From contig JAIWZP010000073.1 in the NCBI GenBank assembly GCA_025201375.1, positions 1 to 64,000 of the forward strand: a stretch of DNA of 64,000 nucleotides, in the 5' to 3' direction. The DNA is from Gongronella butleri. Taxonomy: Eukaryota > Mucoromycota > Mucoromycetes > Mucorales > Cunninghamellaceae. Shown piece by piece: positions 45,922 through 57,011 of this stretch; within the stretch, counting starts at the first letter, position 1; each line of letters starts with the position of its first letter. Both the position numbers and the translations under genes were made by a program. The notes beneath the pieces are model-generated. The model saw nothing but the letters and a program-made list of their open reading frames with translations, ran no database searches and had not been told where the DNA came from.

Positions 45922-47072
45922 ATGTCCACGACGACCGAGAATAGCTTTCGCAACTCACTACGCAATTTCAACTTGACGTCGTCGTCAACTGCGCGTATTT
46001 CGCTTCCCACAGACTCGCCAGCCGCGTCGCCACTCGACAACATTCGCACGTCGGCCTCCAGCTGGTTCTCCAACATGTCCAGCCAAGTCCAGGGCTATTT
46101 GCCCGTGAACACAGGCGAGGAGGAGGAGGAACCATGGTTCCAGTTGTCGCGCATGGAGGTATGGACGCCAATTCACAAGAAATTGCGCCAGCTCACATAT
46201 TATTTTTTTATCATCATCATCTGGGTCTTAGCGGATCATGGCTTTTGCTCTTTGTCTTGGCCTTGGCATCCTTTGCTTTTTCTTGGTAAAGAAAATCGGC
46301 CAAATTTAGAAAGAGATCAGGGCCGTGCTTTGGACTCACCATCCCATTCGCCATTGGGGGGGATTTGCTCCATTGTAGGCCTTTTCGCTTTTCCTGTTCA
46401 TGATTCCCATTGTCCCCGGCAAATTCGCAGCAACTTTTACACGTAAGTTTGGCTCCATGTTTGTTCAATCGCGCCCGATTGGACCATTTTTACTTCCTTT
46501 TAGGCCCTGGCATTGCGCGCCGAGTGTTTCCCCCCCCCGTCACTCACTCGCTCGCTTTTTCTCGCTTTCTCCTCCATAGTGGGCAGCATTTTGGTCCTGA
46601 CAAGCATTGCGATGCTCCGCGGGCCATGGTCGCATATGAAGCACATGATTTCCATGGAACGATTACCATTCACGGGCACGTACGTGGGATCCATGGTCCT
46701 GACGTTGTGGTCGTCCCTGATTGTAAAGAATAATGAGCGAGAGAGACAAGGAAAAGGGGAGGGAAAGGAACAATGGAGCTCAATTGAGCATGATTGAGGC
46801 GAAAATGATTGACCATGGTCTTCTTTTTGTTTCATGTAGGCGCGCAATTATATTCTGACGATTCTGTTTGCGGTGATGCAGATCATCGCCTTGCTATGGT
46901 AAGGAGAAAACGCAAAAAGGGAGACGAGGGTGGCGCCATTGATGCCTTTTTTTCATATTTTCATTTTTTTTTTAATAGGTATGTTGGCTCTTACATCCCT
47001 GGCGGCGTGTCGACGTTGCGATACGGCACAGCCTATGTTGGGCGAAGAGCTGCATCCATTTTACCCATCTAA
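45922..47072 (+). CDS. SFT2: SFT2-family vesicle transport protein
   Basis: Small tetra-spanning Golgi protein that assists fusion of endosome-derived vesicles with the late Golgi. Exons: 45922-46158, 46232-46285, 46379-46442, 46580-46722, 46840-46898, 46979-47072, giving 216 residues. The N-terminal 75 residues are a soluble Ser/Thr-rich cytosolic part ending in an acidic EEEEEPWFQLSRME. Four helices follow: RIMAFALCLGLGILCFFLG, a second ending before GKFAATFTLGSI, ILVLTSIAML, and ILTILFAVMQIIALLWYVGS. Family motifs are TLGS, LRGPWSHMKHM, ERLPFTGTYVGSM and SYIPGG. All splice junctions close in phase. Divergent from the C2 gene. Confidence 0.93.
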
Positions 47073-47611
47073 TTGAGAATAAAAAGCTAGTCCCATGGAG
47101 AAAAAAAGGACGATCCAATCATCGGCGGGTCACACACGTCGCGTGTCGCAAAGCGCGCGCGCTCTTTTTTTTGTGTTTTTTTTTTTTTTTTCTGGTGTTT
47201 GGAGTGTTTTTTTTTTTTTTTTTTTTGTTGTTGTGCAGGACGACAAATTATTCTTTGATCCTAGCCAACGGATGGGTCAATGGGTGGCGTGCGGGGACTC
47301 GTGATTTCAAAAGGAGCGTGAGCTCGTTCAATACCAACGCGTCGGTCTTTAAGCAGAAATTTTTTTTTCGCGGCGGGCTGTGTGTGCGTGTGTGTGCATG
47401 GCCAGTCCCACAATGAGGAGACAGGAGCGGTCTCGTTGTTTTTTTTTCTTCCTCTTCCTTTTCTCTTCCTTTGCCGTTTTTTTTTTTTTTTTTACCCCCA
47501 CTCTTTTCTCTTTTCCCTAGTTTCTTTTACCCTTTTGCTTTTTTTCTTTACCCTCCTTTCCTTTTCCTCTCTCTTTTGCCAGCTCACTCACCCCCTTCAT
47601 CCTGCTCTTTG
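47073..47611. promoter_or_regulatory. SFT2 3' end and cyclin B promoter
   Basis: AATAAAAAG at 47080 is a likely SFT2 poly(A) signal. Long T-runs lie at 47165-47226 and 47479-47493, and a T/C-rich tract at 47500-47580 before the cyclin start. AACGCGTCGG at 47338 is an MluI-box-like site. Confidence 0.45.
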
Positions 47612-49725
47612 ATGGTTTATGGGAGTGAGCTTACCATGGTATGTTTTTTTTTGCCCCTCGTTTTTTTCTCCCTGTTGATAACTGACCGGGTGTTTTTTTC
47701 TTGTTCTTTTCCTTGTTTGGCTTTTTGTTGCTTGTTTACAACGTAGGGAGGCGCCAGGCAAGCCGCCGCCAGGGATGAAAACAGCTTGCCCACGACGACC
47801 AACACGGCCAGCACAAAAGCGGCAGGCAAGGGTCTCCGCGCTGCAGACGGCAACACGGTCAAATCTAGCACACGTGCACCCACCGACGCAAAGCGCTCAA
47901 TCCTTACCGACAAGAGCAACCGCGCTCGGCAGCCCTCCATGGTAACGAATTGAACAGAAAAATGGATGCGGAAATCCATGGCTTTTGGATGACTGATTTC
48001 TCTGTATTGTGATTTTTTTTAAATTTTATAATAGTTGACGACTTTGAAAGACAAGGACAAGGAGAATACGCGCGATAACACCACCCAACATACCCTCAAA
48101 GGCAAGCCCAGCAAAGAAAAGTTGTCGGTCAGCAAAGAAAAGGCGTCGGTCAGCAAAGAAAAAGCGGTCAACAAGGATGTGCAGGTGTTTTTTGATGACA
48201 ATAGCACGCGATATCCCGCATCTTCATCTGGCGACATGAAGCCCGTACCAGTGCTGCCCATCATCGTGCCCGATCGCATCAAGGCCGCTATTCGCGAGCA
48301 ATATTTGCTGCACCACGCCAACACAAAGAAACGCTCGTTCCACGCGTCGTTCCAGCGCAGGGAACAGCTGCTTGCCACACTCAAGAAGCACAAGAGCCCC
48401 GCGTCCGCCGCAGACAATGACACCGCACATGACATTGACCAGGGCAAGGAGAACGTCGACCCAAATAGCACATCGGCCGCCCCAAGGCCCACACAGTCTT
48501 CATCTTCCTTGTCCTCAGCAAAGTCGTCCAAGTTCTCGATGCTTCAGCGTGGCAACATGCCTGCCACCGTGGCCAATGATCCCGAAACAGACGAGGCCGC
48601 TCGCAAATTCGACGAGGAACAAGAACGCCGCGCACGCGAAAAGCTTTTGGAGCATGCTCGCGCCACCGAAAAAAAGACAGAAGCAGACGATGCCCCCAAC
48701 GACCCTGCTCTCGTCGCGGAATATGCAGAAGACATCCATCGCTACCTCTTGAGCATCGAGGTAACGAAAAAAAAAAAATAAGAAAAGTTAAAAAAACAAG
48801 AAAAAAAAAAACAAATGGCTCGCTTTCGCGTCGCGCCATTCTCGCGATTCTGGCACGATCCCCTTGCGATCCAAGCTCGATTCAGATGCACTTCTCACAC
48901 GTTTTTTTCTTTTTTATTCGCACTTGCAGAGGGATACGCTTGCCAATCCAAACTACATCCAGCAGATGCAGACAGACATGACATGGCGCATGCGCAACGT
49001 GCTGATTGACTGGGTGGTGGAGGCCCACTACTTATTTTTGTTGATGCCCGAGACGCTTTTCCTTGCTGTCAACATCATCGACCGCGTCCTGTCCGACAGA
49101 AAGGTGATTCTTGGCAAACTGCAGCTGATTGGCATCACCGCGCTGTATGTGGCGGCCAAATTTGAGGAATCCGTGGCGCCACCCATCCAGCAATTCCTGT
49201 ACATGACCGGCGACACCATCCAGGAGCAAGATCTTCTGACGGCAGAGCGCTACGTCTTGCAGTGCCTCGACTTCAAGCTCAGTTACCCAAACCCTTTGCA
49301 TTTTTATCGCCACATGACCATCAATATGGACTGCCATCCACGATTGCGTTTGTTTGCCAAGTATTTCATGGAAATCTCATGCATGGACCACCGCTTCATC
49401 GCCATCCCGCCCTCTCTCATTGCCGCTGCCTCGTTTTGGCTCGCCATGAAGCTCTTTGTTGAAGCTGGCCCTTGGGTAAACCCTCAAAAAAAAAATCGCG
49501 ACGCGATCTGATGATTCTTCGTTTTTCTTGCTTTCTTAGACGTCCGACTTGGTAAAATCGTCTGGTTACACGGGTCATGAGCTCAAACCGACCGTCGAGC
49601 TCCTGTTGAACTACCTGTCACAACCCACCAACGACGAGGCCTTTTTCAACAAGTGGAAGTCCAAGAGGATGTATCGCGTCAGTCTCCATGTGAGGGACTG
49701 GGTCAATCGCTATTACAAGTCATAA
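47612..49725 (+). CDS. B-type mitotic cyclin
   Basis: Regulatory subunit of Cdk1 that drives entry into mitosis in the nucleus. Exons: 47612-47638, 47747-47941, 48035-48760, 48930-49475, 49540-49725, giving 559 residues (the second ATG, at 47636, would shorten it by 8). The long disordered N-terminus carries degradation signals: a destruction box RSILTDKSN and two KEN boxes (KDKEN, GKENVDP). It also has a short SKEK repeat (three copies). The cyclin core starts at EYAEDIHRYLLSIE and continues with NPNYIQQMQTDMTWRMRNVLIDWVVE (MRxxLxDW signature), LYVAAKFEE and the second cyclin fold LDFKLSYPNPLHFYRH. The end HVRDWVNRYYKS is slightly shorter than in yeast. B-type assignment rests on the signature and the D-box/KEN pattern. 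Confidence 0.93.
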
Positions 49726-50554
49726 TGGTGCCAAAGTGATCCACCTCTTTTTCCTTGTCTTTTTTTTTCCCCCCTTTTCCTCTCTCATCCATCCTCACTA
49801 ACACCTTATTTTTCTATCTCATTGCCTAGCTCCCTTCACCCCCCTTCCCGCTCTTCCTTTGTCTTTTACTTTGTTCATTAGCAACTTGATTTCTTTTAAG
49901 TGTCTTTCACCCGCTCGCTTTCCCCTCTTGTTCATCACGCTCCTCCTACTACCTTACAGCTGCCAAATGAATTAAACAAATCGGATCAGTCTCATCTCAT
50001 TGCATTCTTGCTCATTTAAAGCGCGGCCACGACGCGCCAGCGTGCCAATTGACGCGTCACATGGTGGCACCAACAAGCAGAATACGTTTCTGAGCGGCGG
50101 CACGACGTGCTAGCGCAATAAAAAACGCGTCCCAATGCGGTATAATCGGAATTTCATCGTATTTCTTTATTTTCTCGCTTCGTTTAACGGCAACGCGACG
50201 TGTTGACGTGCCAAAAAAAAAAGAAAGAAAGAAAAATCAACGCTGGTGGTCTGGGTTTCACGGCTCGCTGACCAATTTTCGCGGACTTTGCCTATCATAC
50301 CGGCGAAAAAACAGCCTCCATCGCATTTTACACCTGAATCAGCTCATCGACCCGCGATTTTTATTTCATCTTTAGTGACCAACAAGGCGTGTTTTACCAC
50401 ATGGTTGAATGGTGTGGAGTCCAGAAGACCCAGGTTTCACTTCCACTTTCAAATCCACTTTTTTTTTGTTTCTGTGAAAAAGAGGCTCATCTTGAGCTGA
50501 TGCGCATCCAGCGTCCTGCAAATGATTTGAGCTTACGGTATTGCACTCGTGTGC
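49726..50554. other. Cyclin 3' UTR and intergenic DNA
   Basis: T/C-rich 3' flank (49740-49940) with AATTAAAC near 49970. Then non-coding DNA with ACGCGTC at 50051 and 50127. No gene. Confidence 0.45.
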
Positions 50555-51500
50555 TGTGCAACAAAAACTGGAATCAATCAAGCAGCTGTCGAGAAAATAC
50601 CAATTGAGCTGTTTTCGCTGTTTTCCAGTCGTTTGTCGATGAACTTTGCATCTGATAAGGCCAGCGACACGTTCATCGGACGATGCCAATGTGTCTCGTT
50701 CAAATGGGCCCACTCCCAAGGCACTGCGACCGCTGTATTGCGCGCAAGAACGATTTTCAAAAATGACGGATTTTCCTGGGGGTACGGTCGTGGATTTGAA
50801 AATTGGAAAATCCAAGTCTTCAGATCGTCACACCATTCAACCACATGGTACAGGCACTCCAAGAACCGATAAAAATGCAACAAAAACAGAGGTCCATTGA
50901 CTGGTTTCCGCGTAAAATGGATTTTAGGCTAAATTTTCGGCTCAAGGACATCTCGACGAATATTGTTCATCTCTTTGGGAAACACACACCATCAGAAAGA
51001 GCATGGCTCGCTGCGTATGTGGACGTTGGTGATCAATGAAAAAAGTGATTATTTTTGCATATTTGACACGGTTGAAAAGTCATAGAGATCCTTTGACGCG
51101 TGTTTAACCGCGTCAGGCGTCGAACCCTACGCGCCTGTTTCAAATAAAATCCGTGCTCCGGGCGTCGCTTTTGCTAGTAGACGCGACGGCGCGGCTCTAT
51201 GAACGCGTTTTTCCTTTGCTATTCGCCGTTGAAAATTAATCGAAAATTGCTCATTGCTCTTTAACCTGCAGGTCGACCCCATTCTTATTTTTGGCATTCT
51301 CCGCGGTTTTCCATGCGGCCACTATTGTGTACAAGCTTGGCAGGATTTAGAAGACTTGATTTTTCGTTTTTTGTTCGGGCGCTCACCACGGCTAAAAATT
51401 CGTTTTGCACCATCGCTGCAGCTGATGCGCTGAAACCCACCGTGGATGTCTTGGACCACTTTTAACATCTTGTTGTGCCATAAAACGGAAGATCGAGGAG
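50555..51500 (+). repeat. Dispersed repeat family R2, copy c
   Basis: Opens with TGCAACAAAAACTGGAATCA, a variant of the recurrent module, and closes near another (51478). Same orientation and order of landmarks as copy b at 23236 and copy a at 6836: CGTTTGTCGATGAAC, TTCAAATGGGCCC, CGATTTTCAAAAATGACGG, ATTCAACCACATGG, GAAACACACACCATCAGAAA, AACCGCGTCAG and GCTTTTGCTAGTAG. Confidence 0.7.
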
Positions 51501-51853
51501 GTGAAGTGCTGAGACATCGCTTTATTAATCCCTATGGCGCATTTTTGGAACATTTCTCACGCACGATCGATGCACTCGATGCTCAGGCCGTACTTCAAAC
51601 ATGGTGCGATAATGTATCGACGTGATGCGTGCGTAGAGCGCCATGCCTTTCAAGCCGAGTCAGCGCGAAAATCGCGTTTAAAATCCTTGAAAATGGCCGT
51701 GTTGGCGTTTTCTCCACGCGTCCTGCCCCGCCCATTACTCCAAATGGAAATCGGTCGTGCTCATTCATGCAACTTCTTTTTTTTTTTTTATTGCTCTCGG
51801 TGTTCCACGCTATTGATGATCATCCCGTGAAACTAGAAAAAACGAGTCGTTGT
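51501..51853. terminator. 3' flank of the universal stress protein gene
   Basis: 353 bp without a gene; an ATTAAAC-type signal is not obvious. T-run at 51777-51790. Confidence 0.35.
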
Positions 51854-52601
51854 TCACTTTTTGGGAGGCTTTGCGATGATGACGGTGCACGGGCAGTGGT
51901 GCGCCAGGTGATCGCTGACGCTGCCCAGCAGGACACTAAAAAAGGCGCGGGCGGCGCAGCGTGAGAAAATGCCATTGGGTCTCATGCCAACCTGTTTATT
52001 TTTTTACCGTTTGATGGCGCCATAGTTGCGCGAGCCGACAATAGCCACGTCGGCCTTGATTTCCGTGATCTTTCGCACGAGCTCGGATTTTGGGTCGCCC
52101 ACCATGGAAATCGCCTTGCATGCCACCTGGATAAAAAAAAAAATCAACATGTGCCTTTTTCATTTTATCTTTGTCGTTTCATACGTTCTTCTTGACCAAT
52201 TGAGCTGCAAAATGCTTGAGCAGCTGATGACTTTCCTCGCGACGCTCCTCGCCCATCTCCTCGACGTAGACGGCGGCGGTCATGTACGGTGTGATGGGGA
52301 TGTCCAATTCGCGCACGTGCAACAGGGTGACCTAAAACAAGAAAAAAAGTGAGCTACTTTATTTTTCGCCCCTTTTGACCGCTGGATTGGGGCTAGCCTT
52401 TACCATGTCTTTGTCTGGCTGGATGAATTCGTTGACGGCCCATTCAAAAGCATCTTTGCCGGACGAGTCGTCCAGGCAGATGCACACGACGCGCTCGACA
52501 GAGCGGTTGGGCTCTGGTGTCGAGATGTGCACCTCTTGATCAATCACTTGCTGCTGTGTCTGCTTTTGTGTGGTGGTGGTATGTTCTGGCTCGGATGCCA
52601 T
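51854..52601 (-). CDS. Universal stress protein (UspA-like) domain protein, 181 residues
   Basis: UspA-fold protein thought to bind nucleotide and act in stress tolerance. Exons on minus: 52601-52404, 52331-52185, 52126-52008, 51935-51854. The N-terminal 35 residues are Thr/Gln-rich and disordered. VVCICLDDSSGKDAFEWAVNEFI is the first strand-helix with the conserved Asp, then LLHVRELDIP, a long helix HQLLKHFAAQLVK, and VGDPKSELV. The C-terminal nucleotide loop is VGSRNYGAIKRVLLGSVSDHL, with CPCTVIIAKP last. The usual G-x2-G-x9-G-S/T pattern is partly kept: GS at the end is present, but the second glycine is Asn. Small stand-alone Usp proteins of this kind are common in fungi. Confidence 0.88.
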
Positions 52602-52848
52602 GGTTTAGATTTGTGTGTGTGTGAAAAAGAGAGAGAAGTGGGTTGACATTTGTCCCATTTTTATTGTTGCTGCGTCTCAGTCATGCCCAATTGTGGAACA
52701 AGGGAAAAATGGGCCCATTTTTTTTCATGCGCCCTCCAGACCCCTGGTATACCCGCTTCTTTGGTGCTGTGAAGCACCACAGTCGTCGTTTTTTTTTTTT
52801 TTAATTTTGCATCATTGAAATAGACAAATAAATAGAATTCATGCAGCC

Positions 52849-54018
52849 TCATCGCATCCATGCTGTCAGTGCAAAACGTTCCTTTTTGGCAGGGCACACC
52901 TCGTGGTCCACAACACCGCTGCGGCGGCAAAAGTGCGAAAAAAAATGCAAAAAAAAAAAAAAACACGTAAGTTCGCGCGCCTTTTTAGGTGCCACTCGCG
53001 TCGCTTTTACCTCAAAAAGATGACGACACGGCCGAGGAGCGGGTGGATGAGTCTGTCTGCCGAGTCCTCAAGGCCGGATGCGGAGCGATGGCCGTGGATT
53101 TTGAGCTCGCCGCCCTCGCTGTTGCAAAATCCAGGATTGAGGTACAAGATGGCCGTGACGCGGCGCTGCGTGGTATCGTCGGGGTCGTCTGTGGGCAGCG
53201 CGTCGCGGTGGCACTCGTAGCGCGCATTGTCGGGATGATAGTACGCGAGCTGATATTCGGTCTTGCCGTTCAGGCGGATCATGGACGCCAAATCCGCATG
53301 CAGCGGCCCACTGAAAAAGTCCAGGACCTTTTGAAAGTTGGTAGGGTTATCGTTGGCCGCGGGATCGAGCCTAAAAAGGAGAGTCGAGACAATGAGCATC
53401 GCGGTCCTTTTTCCGCTTTTTTTTTTTTAAAAAAAAATACCACACAATCGCGTCGTCGCGCGCGTTGGTGTCACGGAATGGATCCTCCTCGGACGTCTTT
53501 GCGCGGCTTGCGGGCATGAATTTGCCCTGCTGCAACCACGCGTCGGCCTCGTGGCGTGCACCTAGGCAAAATAAAATAAAATGCAAAAAAATGGAAAAAA
53601 AAGATAAAATGGGGGACATGAGCCATAGGGATCAGGACCAAGCTTGTTTCTTACCTTTGAGCGTGTCGAGGTCGATCAGATAATCCATTTGCGTCCAGCC
53701 CTTGGCATACAATTCCTCCATGCATTTGTTGGGGATGCATTTGAGTTTCCAGTCGTGTTCGTGTTTTTGCGCGGTCAGGGTGTTGAGCTCGTGATAAAAC
53801 AGACGCTGCGCGACCTGTAGCGGGTCCTGTTGCTGATCCAAGTACTTTAGGAGCTCGGACTCGGTGATATCTTCGACAATTTCCTCTTCTTCTTCGTCGT
53901 TGGGCTCATATTCATAATCAGACGGCAGATCGCTCTTGTCGTCGGGAAAGTCGGGCAAGTCGTTGGCGTCCGCCTTGGCCGCCGCCTTGAGAATACGCGC
54001 TTCCAGCGAATCGTCCAT
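52849..54018 (-). CDS. 2-oxoglutarate/Fe(II) dioxygenase, EGLN/PHD-like prolyl hydroxylase
   Basis: Oxygen-dependent hydroxylase. Exons on minus: 54018-53655, 53561-53441, 53370-53011, 52918-52849, giving 304 residues. The acidic N-terminus (DLPDFPDDKSDLPSDYEYEP) precedes the double-stranded beta-helix domain. The iron triad is complete: His216-x-Asp218 in YECHRDALP and His287 in VVDHEVCPA. Arg296 (KKERFALTAW) is placed to bind the 2-oxoglutarate carboxylate. LYLNPGFCNSEGGELKI matches the I-x-YLN-x-x-W/F...GGxLxI pattern of EGLN and related P4H proteins. It lacks a MYND finger and a signal peptide, so it is probably cytosolic or nuclear. The substrate cannot be told from sequence; in other eukaryotes relatives modify Skp1, ribosomal or transcription factors. 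Confidence 0.88.
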
Positions 54019-54427
54019 GGCAACAAACGAGAAAAAAAAAAGCAAAAAAGGGTGAAACTAAAAGAGAGACACAAACAGATGTCCGTCGGCGTTTTGCCCC
54101 ATTTGAACGCCCAACCCAAATTTGGGTCGTCGCGCTTATTTTTGAGACCAAACAGACGCGTTTTTTTCTTTCTCTCCTTTGGATGCAAAATGCAATGAAA
54201 ACATGTTTATTGATTTAAAAAGGGCATTTTTCGATGGCAACAAACGCGTCTCACTTTTTTTTCTTATTTTTTGGGTTGCAAATTGGATAAGAATAGCGAT
54301 GCAAATAAGTTTATTGGTACAGATTGGGCATGCAAAATGAAAGAGAGAAAAAAAGAGAGAATTTGAGAAAAAGAGGGGGGGCAAAAGGGTATCATTAGAC
54401 GCGCTTTTTTTGAGTTTTTTTAGCAGT
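54019..54427. promoter_or_regulatory. Hydroxylase promoter and PHO91-like gene 3' flank
   Basis: 409 bp between two minus-strand genes. ACGCG motifs at 54155 and 54246, and TTTATTGATTTAAAAA near 54206. No gene. Confidence 0.4.
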
Positions 54428-57011
54428 CTAATAGCCGACGCCGGTCATGATGCCGTAGCCGAGGGTGATGATAAGGATGGTGCAGATGACACTGGTGATG
54501 CCGCCGGCGATCAAAAAGTCCGTGGAGCGCAAATAAGGCTTTCCGGTGGGTGTTTCCAGCATGACGGCGGTGAGATTCGGGAAGCCGCTGACGGGGAGGG
54601 CCTGGCCACTGGAGCAAGCAAGACCGGCGCCCATGACGAGCAAATTGGGGTGGGGGATGGGCAAATGAGAGCCGACTTGCTGGACAATGGGGATGATGAT
54701 GAGAGCGGCGACGGTATGGGAGACAAACGTGGAGAAGACGAGGATCAAGAGGGCAAAGACGGCGAGGATGGCGATGGTGGGCAATCCCTCGACACCATCC
54801 TTGATGCGCATGGCAATGTCATTCAACAGGCCAGAAGAGGTGACGGCATTGCCAAGGGCCATGCCACCTTGGGCAAGGACGACGACGGACCAGAGGAAAG
54901 CATTCAGATCGCTCTTGTTGAGCAATCCGGTGCCGAAAAAGACAAAAAGAGGGATGGCAGCGACAATGCCGGGGTCGCCAAGAGCATATTCGAGGCTGTT
55001 CTCGGCACACCACAAGGCAATGGTGATGATGGTGATGGCCATGATGAACACCTGGGTCCACGTGACCTTGCCCGTGGTCGCCTTGACCGTGTTAAGGTGA
55101 GGCACATCGCGATCGGGGCGGTAGACAACCAACAGAGTGAACCAAAGACAAATGAGCGTGATGATGCCAATGGGCAACGCAACGGCAAACCACGTGCCCC
55201 ACGAGGGATTCTCCATGTATTGCATCGTGATGATGTTCTGAGGCGACGAGATGGGCGACGCCATGCCCGCCGTGCAGCACGCAAGCGCAATGCCCAAAAT
55301 CAAACACGAGCCCACCTTGGAATGATCAGGCAACGTGCGCAAAATCGGATTGATCAGCGAAAAGCACAAAACAGGCGTCGCAACGTTGGAAATCCACATG
55401 GACAGGAAAGCAGACACAAACATGATGGCCAACTACGTCGTAAAAAAAAAAAAGTCAGAATTCGCGTCCAATTCCATCTCCAAAATGCCAATATCTTACC
55501 AAGACCCAACGGGGACGCGTGCCTGCGCGCGAGAGGACGTGGGACGCAAAGGCCTTTGCAATGCCATACTTGCTAAGGGCAGCGGCCAGCGAAAAGCCGC
55601 CGAGAAGCATCATGATGGTACCGGAAAACATGGATTGGAACGTGGATTTGGCGGCATTCTTGGCGGTCATGGGCGTGCCATCGGCATTGTTCATGACTCT
55701 GAGCAACACGATCAAAAAGGGGATGAGCATGGACGTGGCGTAGAGGGGGATAGCCTCGGTGGCCCACATGACGGCAGAGAAGATGAGCAAGGCAAAGCAA
55801 TAGTTCTCGGATCGATTGCCAAAGGTATCAACATTGAGCAGGACGGTCAACACCACGAGGGAAAAGATGAAGAAGCCCAATTGACGCAATTGCTCGCCAT
55901 TGAGGCGCATGGGGCCAAATCCATACGTCTTTTTTGGCACCTGGGGCTCCTTGACGTGCATTTCCGTTGCTTGGCGTTCCTGGCTGATCATGTCGCGCCA
56001 CACCGTGTTGCGATCGTAGCGCACCTGGTCCTTTAGGTGGATTTTCATCTGGCGCATGGCAACGTGCACGTCGCCCTGGCAAAACGCGTCGGCATACAGC
56101 TTCTCGACACGCGTAATGTTGGCGCGCAGGGTCTCGACGGTCTTTGGCATGAATGGGCGCGAATCAAGCACCATCTTGCGCAGATACTGGTCGCGCAAAT
56201 GGCCATTCAGCACCTTGTCGTGCTTCTTCAGGATCTTTTCAAACGCCGTCTTGTTCAATTCCACGTACGATTCAAGCTCCGACAGGCTGATGTACAGGTG
56301 GATCAGTTGCGACCGCTTGTCCGTCAAATTCTGGACGTGCGAGGGAGCCGTCGAGTGCATCGAGAATCGCGATTCCATGGACATGCGACGAGCGCGCTTT
56401 TCAGCTCCAGCCGCTGCTTGCGACGCCGATGCCTTTTCTTCGACATTGAGCGTGGAATCCAGCGTTTCCAACGTGTACAGCGCGTCCACCTGGTTCGGAT
56501 AATGATGGTCATTGTCATCCTTGAGCACACCGGCCAAATCGCCCACGAGCGCATCCATCTTGTTGTACAATTCCGTCTCCTTTTGCGTGTAAAAGTCAAA
56601 CACCTTCTCCAATTGAATGTCCAGCTGCGTCATAAACGCCGATTCGTCTGCCACCGTCGACGATTTTTGGCTGGCGGCCTCGTCGCCAAGCTCGGCATCC
56701 TTGTCCTGGCGATTCAGCGCATCCACACGCTCCTTTTCCAGCTGGAAGATGATCTTTTTCAGATGCTCATACCTGTTGAATAAAAAAACGATATAAATTA
56801 GTCAACTTTGTTTTTTTTTGCGGGGCAATTGGAACGTCTCGGGGGGGGGCTTTTGAGACGAGGCTCCGATGACACGCAACGGAGAAAGCGTGGCAAACAG
56901 GGCACACGAATTGAAAAAAAAAGGAGAGAAGCACGTGGTCTTGACTTACGCAACGTATTTGTCTATCCATTCAGGCACAGCGTTGAATTGAAGCGAGTGA
57001 GCAAACTTCAT
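54428..57011 (-). CDS. PHO91: SPX-domain low-affinity phosphate transporter (PHO91/PHO87/PHO90 type)
   Basis: Membrane phosphate transporter of the divalent anion:Na+ symporter class fused to an SPX domain that senses inositol pyrophosphates. Exons on minus: 57011-56950, 56772-55500, 55432-54428, giving 779 residues. The SPX domain (residues 1-290) opens MKFAHSLQFNAVPEWIDKYV and has YEHLKKIIF, FYTQKETELYNKMDAL, LSELESYVELNKTAFEKILKKHDK (the lysine cluster that binds the ligand) and YLRKMV. About 12 membrane segments follow from LGFFIFSLVVLTVLL on, with family motifs MWATEAIPLYATSMLIP, MASPISSPQNI and ALPVSGFPN. The yeast PHO91 protein is vacuolar; localisation here is not readable. Confidence 0.93.

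Noticed and set aside
54410..55576. 388-residue plus-strand frame rich in Asp/Gly/Arg
   Set aside because: Antisense shadow of the PHO91-like membrane segments. Composition is an artefact of the complementary strand.
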